DNA of 56,899 nucleotides. Source: Porphyromonadaceae bacterium UBA7176 (GTDB lineage: Bacteria; Bacteroidota; Bacteroidia; Bacteroidales; Muribaculaceae). Position numbers and translations under genes: made by a program. The notes beneath the pieces were generated by a model that was not told the DNA's origin, made no database searches, and was given only the letters and a program-made list of their open reading frames with translations. The stretch spans positions 1 to 56,899 of the forward strand of contig DKVO01000029.1 in assembly GCA_002491245.1 (NCBI GenBank), read 5' to 3'. This document shows, piece by piece, positions 51,094 through 56,899 of this stretch (the first letter of the stretch is position 1; every line of letters begins with the position of its first letter).

Positions 51094-52794
51094 ATGAAAA
51101 AACTCGCTATAATATTTTTGCTTGCGGCGGTCGCAGCAGAGGCGCAAGACCTCAGTACAGAAGTTGTGGTGGACCGCACGGTGGCTGTGGATTTGCCTAA
51201 GGCGATGCCGATGGGCGATGTGAACGCGGAGCTTGTATTGCCGCAGGGCGCCGGCGGCCGTCTGCAGAGCGTTGACTATACTGTGACGGGAGATTATGCC
51301 CCGATGGTACTTCAGTCGCGTCCGTTGGTGTTCACCGGTATTGCAGAGCCATCGAAATACCGCGGATATGCTTGGCTGGGCTATTTCCCGGGTTATAATC
51401 TTGGTGGAGGGGCCGGGTACAGGCTGCTCGACAGCCAGTCGGATTGTCTTGGAGTTGCGGCGGCTTTCGACGGGGCTTCGTGGCATGGGCCCAAATGGAA
51501 GGATGTGAAACCGACGCAGCGCTATAATACTATCGACTTGTTGGCTGATTACCGACATAGTTTCAACAATGGAGCAGTAGTGTATGGAAATGTGCTATAT
51601 GGGCATGATGGGTTGAAGCTACCGTTTGGCAACATGTCGAGTGATAAAGACTCGCCGCAATCATTTGACCGGTTTGCGGTCGAAGGCGGTGTGTCACGAC
51701 AGGGAAGTGTGAGTTATTCGGGTAATATATTCTACCGGAGTTTCAATGTTGGTAAAGATGTGTATATAGAATCACAGCCCGGAGGGGTACCTACCGATGG
51801 AATGCATCCCGGCGCGAGTGACAAGCATTTCGGGGTAAAAGGCCATGTTGGCGCTGAGTTTGGCGAGACGTCGGAGATCAGGATGGCTGTGGATGCACAA
51901 TATCTTGACAGCAAGGGCTACGAAATGTCTGCCGATAGGTTTGAAGCAGTGAAGCGAGGCGAGTGGCTTGTGGATCTTAATCCGACTTTCTCATTCCGAG
52001 CCGGTGCGTTAGGCGTTAGGCTTGGCATACATGTGGATATGAGTACTCCCCACAGCGGATTTAAGCTGCGTGTCGCTCCTGATGCCGGCCTTGTGTGGCA
52101 TGTAGGAAAACGGGTAGAGGTGTATGCAGATTTTAATGGCGGCCAACGGTTCAATACTCTTTATGACCAATACAACTACAGCGTATTTGCTCCCGGAGTC
52201 GGTATCTACGGTACATCTTGGACTAAAATAGATGCGGTGGGAGGTCTTCGTATAGGATCGTTCGGCGGCTTCAGTGCAGATCTTCATGCAGGATATTCCG
52301 ATACCGACGATGCAGTGATGACCGGTATTACTTCCAGCAATATGGCCCGTACGGGTCTATTGACAATTCCGGGCGGAGTGAGTGGCTGGCGTTTCGGCGG
52401 TAAGTTAGTGTACAGATATGGCGACAAGGTGAGCGTAAGCGCCGGTGGCGATGTCTATTCGCATAATCTCTACAAGGGTTACTATCTTGTGCGCGACAAT
52501 GCCAGGGCTACTTTTGATGCAGAAGTGGCGGTGAAAGTGAATGAGGCTATAAATGTCGCAGCTTCCTACTCATTGCGAGCCGGGAGGTATGCGTATCTTG
52601 TGTATCCGACGATGACATATAAGTATGGCTTAGGTAATATGTCGGATCTCGGGTTGCGTTGCAATTACCGCCTGAACGAGCAGATGAGTGTGTTTGTGAG
52701 GGCTGACAATCTTCTTTGCCGCAGATATCTGGTGTTACCGGGAGTGCAGAGCCGCCGTCTTCACGGACTTGTGGGAGTGTCGTACGTCTTCTGA
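51094..52794 (+). CDS. TonB-receptor-like outer-membrane barrel lacking a plug
   Basis: 566 residues with signal MKKLAIIFLLAAVAAEAQ. After a short segment (DLSTEVVVDRTVAVDLPKAM) the protein goes into amphipathic beta-strands of a barrel with no plug domain. The C-terminal strand SRRLHGLVGVSYVF ends in Phe, a good BAM signal. The last 250 residues resemble the C-terminal part of TonB-dependent receptors (LGLRCNYRLNEQMSVFVRAD, NLLCRRYLVLPGVQSRRLH). It follows the TPR protein by 24 bases and ends back to back with the convergent MFS gene. Possibly a structural or secretion pore rather than a TonB receptor. Confidence 0.75.
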   Translation: MKKLAIIFLLAAVAAEAQDLSTEVVVDRTVAVDLPKAMPMGDVNAELVLPQGAGGRLQSVDYTVTGDYAPMVLQSRPLVFTGIAEPSKYRGYAWLGYFPGYNLGGGAGYRLLDSQSDCLGVAAAFDGASWHGPKWKDVKPTQRYNTIDLLADYRHSFNNGAVVYGNVLYGHDGLKLPFGNMSSDKDSPQSFDRFAVEGGVSRQGSVSYSGNIFYRSFNVGKDVYIESQPGGVPTDGMHPGASDKHFGVKGHVGAEFGETSEIRMAVDAQYLDSKGYEMSADRFEAVKRGEWLVDLNPTFSFRAGALGVRLGIHVDMSTPHSGFKLRVAPDAGLVWHVGKRVEVYADFNGGQRFNTLYDQYNYSVFAPGVGIYGTSWTKIDAVGGLRIGSFGGFSADLHAGYSDTDDAVMTGITSSNMARTGLLTIPGGVSGWRFGGKLVYRYGDKVSVSAGGDVYSHNLYKGYYLVRDNARATFDAEVAVKVNEAINVAASYSLRAGRYAYLVYPTMTYKYGLGNMSDLGLRCNYRLNEQMSVFVRADNLLCRRYLVLPGVQSRRLHGLVGVSYVF

Positions 52795-53994
52795 TCACTT
52801 CTTTGTCATTTCGGGCAAAGGCTTCAGCCTCATGGCCGGAATGGTGAACGCAAGGGCCAGTATCGCTATGCAGGCGAAAACTACGGCCGAAGAGCGTAGC
52901 ACGCAGCCCAGCCCGACGAGTGGCGAGACTATTGCGGCGAAGAAGTATTTGATTACGTTGAGAATGGCTGCGGCAGTCCCGGCGTCGGAGCGTCCGACTT
53001 CCATGCCAAGACTGTTTGCCCCGGCAAATACCATGCCGCTGCCTGCGAGCATAGGTATGGCCATGATCTCGTATGCGGTGAAGCTGCCTGAATGGAACAT
53101 TACCCATGCTTCGCCGAGGGCGAAAGCGATCATTACCAAGGCGCCGGTGACAAGGCCGTGTTTCAACACCTTGAATTTCATGACCATCACCGACCCAATG
53201 GCGATGGCTATGGCGTTGCCGCCGAAAATGAGTCCGAAAGCGAGGGCTGAGAAGCCATAGTGGTCCTGAATTATGAATGGGGCGGAAGATATGTATGCGA
53301 AGAGCAGTCCGATGCCGACTGATTTGAGCAGTACGTATATCATGAAGCGGCTATTGCGGAACAGCATGGAGTATGCTTTGATGTATTGGGCTATACCTAT
53401 GGTTTGCAAGCGTTTTTGCGGAGGCAGGCTCTCGGGCATGTTACGCGACCATATGTACATGGCCACACCGATTGCGAGCAGGAGAAGGAAGATGCCTCTC
53501 CACCCGGTGGCATCGGCCATGAGGCCACCGACCGTTGGAGCCAGAGCCGGGGCGATGCCGTTGATGGCTCCGACGAGGGCCATTACTTTTGCCAAACTGC
53601 GGCCGGTGTATCTGTCGGCCGGAATAGAGTATGAAAGCACCATCGCTCCGCCGGCGCCCAAACCCTGAACCAGACGGCACGCGATGAAGAAATATATAGA
53701 GGGTGATATTACAGATATGGCGGTGGCGGCGGTGAAAATGCCTAAGGACAAGAGCAGAACTGGTTTGCGGCCGTATCTGTCGCTTATCGATCCCCATAGG
53801 GCCGACCCGATGCCGAGACCGAGCATGACTGACGACAGGCCGAGTTGGGTGACTGATGGTGTGGTGTGAAACTCTCTCATCATCGCCGGCACGGCCGGGA
53901 GGTACATGTCGTTGACAAGCGAGCTAAAGGCGCCCAGTATGGCGATGTAAATCAGAAATCCGGCTCGGATTTCAGTGTCGGTCTGTTGGTTCAT
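52795..53994 (-). CDS. Bcr/CflA-type multidrug MFS transporter
   Basis: 399 residues with 12 membrane helices. After helix 1 the sequence reads DMYLPAVPAMMREFHTTPSV, and the MFS loop is GSALWGSISDRYGRKPVLL; FIACRLVQGLGAGGAMVLS forms helix 4 with the drug:H+ antiporter pattern. This is the Bcr/CflA family, exporting bicyclomycin, sulfonamides or similar compounds by proton exchange. It starts 3 bases after the DUF4136 lipoprotein stop on the same strand, so the two are co-transcribed. Confidence 0.92.
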   Translation of the reverse strand: MNQQTDTEIRAGFLIYIAILGAFSSLVNDMYLPAVPAMMREFHTTPSVTQLGLSSVMLGLGIGSALWGSISDRYGRKPVLLLSLGIFTAATAISVISPSIYFFIACRLVQGLGAGGAMVLSYSIPADRYTGRSLAKVMALVGAINGIAPALAPTVGGLMADATGWRGIFLLLLAIGVAMYIWSRNMPESLPPQKRLQTIGIAQYIKAYSMLFRNSRFMIYVLLKSVGIGLLFAYISSAPFIIQDHYGFSALAFGLIFGGNAIAIAIGSVMVMKFKVLKHGLVTGALVMIAFALGEAWVMFHSGSFTAYEIMAIPMLAGSGMVFAGANSLGMEVGRSDAGTAAAILNVIKYFFAAIVSPLVGLGCVLRSSAVVFACIAILALAFTIPAMRLKPLPEMTKK

Positions 53995-53997
53995 GAT

Positions 53998-54609
53998 TTA
54001 TTTGTCGCGGTATTGCGGAAGCATCGGTACGGGGAATTTTGAGAATAGTGTCTGGACAGCTTCCGCTATTCCTTTGAGGTTGCGGAACTGTGGATTGCCG
54101 TTCTGCATTATTGTGGCAACCGAAGCGGAGTAGAGCGGTATTTTGGTGTCGATGTTCACGAAGTCCATCGTGAGGACACCCTCTTTATATATGCCGGTGA
54201 TTACCTGAGCGTTGGCATAGTATCCGGTCCAGTAATTGTCGCGAGGCCACATGAAGTAGGGATAATAGCCATTGTAGTACGGACCGGCATATGGAGTGTA
54301 TCCCGGAGGAAGTGCCGGCTGGGTATCAATCTCCCGATGTATGGTGAGGCCGATGTTTATAAGCATGGGTGATGAGGGGTCCTCAGTAAATCCACGCTCT
54401 ACCATCTGCTCGCGTATCGCAGCGGTGATGTTGTAGTACGTCACCATTTCCATACCCGGCGGCAGGTGTCCGTCGGCAGGGCTTACGATATGGAAAGTTT
54501 TGTATTGCGACAGGTCGGAGTCGTTGTAGGTCTCGCTGTTGACGAGGGCGAATGGGCTACATGCACTTAATAACAGGATTATGGATATGAGAGGAAATAA
54601 TTTTTTCAT
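53998..54609 (-). CDS. DUF4136 family lipoprotein
   Basis: 203 residues. MKKLFPLISIILLLSAC gives a lipobox with Cys17. The mature part has the DUF4136 features: DLSQYKTFHIVSPADG, an Ile/Arg helix AAIREQMVERGFTEDPSSP with LINIGLTI, a Tyr/Gly/Pro-rich insertion (about 105-130) and a final beta section. DUF4136 proteins are exported and of unknown role. It heads a two-gene unit with the MFS pump, though a functional link is not evident. Confidence 0.82.
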   Translation of the reverse strand: MKKLFPLISIILLLSACSPFALVNSETYNDSDLSQYKTFHIVSPADGHLPPGMEMVTYYNITAAIREQMVERGFTEDPSSPMLINIGLTIHREIDTQPALPPGYTPYAGPYYNGYYPYFMWPRDNYWTGYYANAQVITGIYKEGVLTMDFVNIDTKIPLYSASVATIMQNGNPQFRNLKGIAEAVQTLFSKFPVPMLPQYRDK

Positions 54610-54689
54610 GCCGGTAGTTGTAAAAATTTAAATTAAAACAAATTACAGTTAGATAATGTTGTGTTTAATTTTATTTAACGGCGGATAGC

Positions 54690-54720
54690 TTGCCGGACGG
54701 AAATATATTATCTATTTTTG
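54690..54720 (+). promoter_or_regulatory. Promoter of the small acidic protein / agmatine deiminase unit
   Basis: TTG (54690-54692) and TATTTTTG (54713-54720) are 20 bases apart, a good Bacteroidota match. The leader to the ATG at 54757 is about 32 bases and contains an ATG at 54734. Confidence 0.65.
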
Positions 54721-54756
54721 GCGGCATAGAATTATGACTTCGCAATCTCATACCGT

Positions 54757-54996
54757 ATGGAAGACATAACAGATTACTTTATATCTATAATCCGCGAGTC
54801 TCACAGCGCAGATATGGCCGAGGCCACATTCAGGCAGGCTTTGGTTGATGATCCCGAGTTGCGCAGGATGTATCGCGAATATTGCCGCGAGCAGGGCAAC
54901 AGCGAGCGTCGCGGTTTCCTCGATTTTTGCAATGAATATATGGACGGTCAGGACGAGCGATGGGATAGCCTTACTGACTATAACGACGAAGAATGA
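54757..54996 (+). CDS. Small acidic protein, translationally coupled to agmatine deiminase
   Basis: 79 residues, strongly acidic, predicted all-helical: DITDYFISIIRESHSADMAE, DDPELRRMYREYCRE, then RGFLDFCNEYMDGQDERWDS and an acidic tail. No signal sequence or known catalytic motif. Its last codons overlap the ATG of the deiminase (ATGA at 54993-54996), so the two are made together. I recall similar small proteins in other Bacteroidales but no function. It has its own good promoter upstream. Confidence 0.7.
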   Translation: MEDITDYFISIIRESHSADMAEATFRQALVDDPELRRMYREYCREQGNSERRGFLDFCNEYMDGQDERWDSLTDYNDEE

Positions 54997-56030
54997 ACGG
55001 ACATACAGTACGTTTCCCGGCTGAATGGGAGCCGGTAGAGTGCGTGATGCTCGCATGGCCTCATGCCGATACTGATTGGGAACCTATGCTCGAAGAAGTG
55101 CGACGTACGTACGGGTATATGATAAGAGCTCTGTCGCAGTGCGTGAAAGTGTTGATAATCGGACCGGAGTGTCCTGACAAGGAGTTGCTGCCTGACGGGA
55201 CGGTGATGGAAAATGTAATCTACACACCTGTCCCGACCAATGATACCTGGACGCGTGATTATGGCCCACTGACGATAGATGTTGACGGGATGAAGGCCCT
55301 TGCCGATTACCGGTTCGACGGATGGGGTCTCAAGTTCGGTGCCGATAAGGATAATTTTGCCACGCAGCGCCTTTGTGAGGCCGGTGTCTTCAAGGCTCCT
55401 CGTATCAACCGGTTGAGTTTTACCCTTGAGGGTGGCTCTGTGGAGAGCGACGGTGCCGGATTGCTTATCACGACTACCGATTGCCTTCTGTCGCCCAACC
55501 GCAACGGCGGTATGTCGAAGGCAGAGATTGAGAATGAACTCAAACGCGACATGGGCCTGCACACTGTGTTGTGGCTCAAGCATGGCTCTCTCGCCGGTGA
55601 CGATACCGACGGTCATATCGATACGCTTGTGCGAATCGTTCCGCCCGGCGACACTCTTGTGTATGTCGGATGCAACGATCCAGAGGATGAGCATTATGCC
55701 GAGCTTTGTGCCATGCGCGATGAGTTGAAGGAATTGCGCCGTGCCGACGGGCAACCGTTCAATCTTGTGGAGCTACCTCTTCCTGATCCGATTTATGATC
55801 CTGATGACGGAAGCCGTCTCCCGGCTACGTATGCCAATTTCCTTATTGTCAACGATACCGTGCTCGTACCGGTGTATGGACAGGCTCTGAAAGACCGACA
55901 TGCGTTGATGGCGATAGGGGCCGCTATGCCCGGGCATAAGATTGTGGCAATAGATTGCCGGGCACTTATACGGCAACACGGCTCGTTGCATTGCGCCACG
56001 ATGCAGCTTCCTCATGGAGTGCTCGGTTGA
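54993..56030 (+). CDS. aguA: Agmatine deiminase / PAD-family guanidino-modifying enzyme
   Basis: 345 residues. The N-terminus (VRFPAEWEPVECVMLAWPHA, DTDW) and motifs TNDTWTRDYGP, EGGSVESDGAG, DTDGHIDTLVRI and the catalytic Cys334 in GSLHCATMQLP belong to the agmatine deiminase/PPAD fold. It would hydrolyse agmatine to N-carbamoylputrescine and ammonia, feeding polyamine synthesis. No downstream N-carbamoylputrescine amidohydrolase lies in the window (it may follow elsewhere), and no signal peptide is seen, arguing against a secreted peptidylarginine deiminase. Confidence 0.88.
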   Translation: MNGHTVRFPAEWEPVECVMLAWPHADTDWEPMLEEVRRTYGYMIRALSQCVKVLIIGPECPDKELLPDGTVMENVIYTPVPTNDTWTRDYGPLTIDVDGMKALADYRFDGWGLKFGADKDNFATQRLCEAGVFKAPRINRLSFTLEGGSVESDGAGLLITTTDCLLSPNRNGGMSKAEIENELKRDMGLHTVLWLKHGSLAGDDTDGHIDTLVRIVPPGDTLVYVGCNDPEDEHYAELCAMRDELKELRRADGQPFNLVELPLPDPIYDPDDGSRLPATYANFLIVNDTVLVPVYGQALKDRHALMAIGAAMPGHKIVAIDCRALIRQHGSLHCATMQLPHGVLG

Positions 56031-56041
56031 ACGAAACGATA

Positions 56042-56078
56042 GCAAAAAAAGAGAGCGTGCCTTGATGGTACGCTCTCT
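56042..56078 (-). terminator. Intrinsic terminator of the second DUF1080 gene
   Basis: AGAGAGCGTGCC (56050-56061) pairs with GGTACGCTCTCT (56067-56078) around a 5-base loop, with one G-T pair. On the minus strand it is followed by a run of seven T. It may also receive transcription from the deiminase gene on the plus strand. Confidence 0.8.
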
Positions 56079-56097
56079 AAATTTATATGTGTCTTTA

Positions 56098-56871
56098 TCA
56101 GAGGGGACGGATCCAGATGTTGCGGAAGCTGATGGGGGCGCTGGGGTCGCCGTGCGACTGAAGGCGGATCGGGCCATCGCCGTGAACAACTGTACGGGGG
56201 AAGCCGATGAACTCGGTGGTGCCGAGGATTTCGGTGTGGTTCTGGAGAAGAACGCCGTTCTGGATAACTGTCACATAGGGACGGTAGAGGTATGTACCGT
56301 CTTCCTTGAATACGGGAGCGGTGTAGATGATGTCGTATACATTCCACTCGCCGGGTTTACGCATTGCGTTGACCAGAGGAGGAGTCTGTTTGTAGAGACT
56401 GCCTGTCATGCCGTTTACGTATGTCTCGTTGTTGTAGCAGTCAAGAATCTGTACTTCGTATTTGTCCTGAAGGAATACGCCACTGTTGCCGCGAGCTTGG
56501 CTCGTGCCTTCGATGCCTTCGGGCACTCGCCATTCGAGGTGGAGCTGGAAGCTGCCGAAGGGCTGCTTTGTGACGATGTCGCCTTTACTTTTATCAACGG
56601 TCATGACGCCGTCTTTCACGGTCCACTGAGCGTCCTGTCCGTTGTCGTGGCGCCAAGCCGAGAGGTCTTTGCCATTAAAGAGTACTATGGCGTCGCTCGG
56701 AACTTCAGTAGGGCTGTATTTGCCGGGGGTTACAACCTTGGGCTGGGGGGTCCAGTATTCAGACATGGCCGGACGCATGGGTTCGGGATCAGGGTACTTT
56801 TTTGCATCCTGAGCGTTTGCTGCGATGCTGCAAACGAGTGCTGCAAGAGTTAAGGTTACAGTTTTTTTCAT
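56098..56871 (-). CDS. Single-domain DUF1080 (3-keto-glycoside hydrolase-like) protein, exported
   Basis: 257 residues with signal MKKTVTLTLAALVCSIAANA. The mature protein is one DUF1080 domain: AIVLFNGKDLSAWRHDNGQD, KDGVMTVDKSKGDIVTKQPF, FQLHLEWRVPEGIEGTSQ, ARGNSGVFLQDKYEVQILDC and the C-terminal IRLQSHGDPSAPISFRNIWI. It differs from the HEAT-fused DUF1080 at 24096-26909. Family members cleave keto-glycosides or 3-keto-disaccharides in the periplasm. Its upstream neighbours lie outside the window, so its partner oxidoreductase cannot be seen. Confidence 0.85.
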   Translation of the reverse strand: MKKTVTLTLAALVCSIAANAQDAKKYPDPEPMRPAMSEYWTPQPKVVTPGKYSPTEVPSDAIVLFNGKDLSAWRHDNGQDAQWTVKDGVMTVDKSKGDIVTKQPFGSFQLHLEWRVPEGIEGTSQARGNSGVFLQDKYEVQILDCYNNETYVNGMTGSLYKQTPPLVNAMRKPGEWNVYDIIYTAPVFKEDGTYLYRPYVTVIQNGVLLQNHTEILGTTEFIGFPRTVVHGDGPIRLQSHGDPSAPISFRNIWIRPL

Positions 56872-56899
56872 CGGTTTATTTTATTGGTTCTTTGTTTAG

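Noticed and set aside
1..56899. CRISPR arrays, rRNA, tRNA, IS elements, phage genes
   Set aside because: No regularly spaced repeats, RNA gene cores, transposase or structural phage proteins were seen on either strand.

Overview
This window looks like a chromosomal segment from a Bacteroidales gut commensal, most likely Muribaculaceae-like by gene style (inference; no marker gene settles the family). Reasons: Bacteroidota-type promoters (TTTG, about 20 bases, TAnnTTTG) in front of several genes, almost no Shine-Dalgarno sequences, a fused FeoA-FeoB transporter, an OstA-like/PpiC envelope pair, S9 peptidase, TonB-receptor-like barrels and several Bacteroidota-specific families. No rRNA, tRNA, CRISPR array, IS element or prophage was seen. 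No gap between genes exceeds 300 bases.

Layout. 1-2149 (minus): end of an operon of an SH3/membrane protein, CvpA and partial sufB. 2368-4243 (plus): a two-gene ATPase + HNH nuclease cassette resembling the Septu (PtuAB) phage-defence system, followed after 17 bases by the membrane pyrophosphatase hppA (4261-6453). 6529-7942 (minus): an exported esterase and a proline-rich lipoprotein. 8031-8984: rsgA. 9121-18306 (plus): a TolC / membrane-fusion / RND efflux operon whose usual PG0541-type partner is separated from the pump by a large GH106 rhamnosidase. 18316-19523 (minus): a K+-channel-like protein with an odd selectivity filter and a DUF4332 protein. 19607-28207 (minus): a tight four-gene operon of Tat-exported Gfo/Idh/MocA oxidoreductase, HEAT-DUF1080 fusion, GH78 rhamnosidase and GH127 arabinofuranosidase, without SusC/SusD. 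28267-31400 (minus): OstA-like and PpiC-type envelope biogenesis genes.

31561-39482 (plus): S9 peptidase, DUF6155-like protein, feoAB, dCMP deaminase, S41 protease and 5-formyl-THF cyclo-ligase. 39587-39912: an antitoxin-like gene with a decayed 23-codon toxin remnant. 40087-44240: MscS channel and a plug-bearing outer-membrane barrel. 44392-52794: PatB-type C-S lyase, aroA, a small Cys/His membrane protein, a ZnuB-like permease, a large TPR protein and an outer-membrane barrel, joined mostly by 4-base ATGA overlaps. 52795-54609 (minus): Bcr/CflA-type MFS pump and DUF4136 lipoprotein. 54757-56030 (plus): a small acidic protein coupled to agmatine deiminase. 56098-56871 (minus): a second, single-domain DUF1080 protein.

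The most interesting points are the SusCD-less oxidoreductase/DUF1080/rhamnosidase/arabinofuranosidase operon, the Septu-like pair directly abutting hppA, the glycosidase lodged inside an efflux operon, and the envelope operon around the ZnuB-like permease, TPR protein and barrel. All functional statements come from reading sequence and recalled family features; no database search was run.
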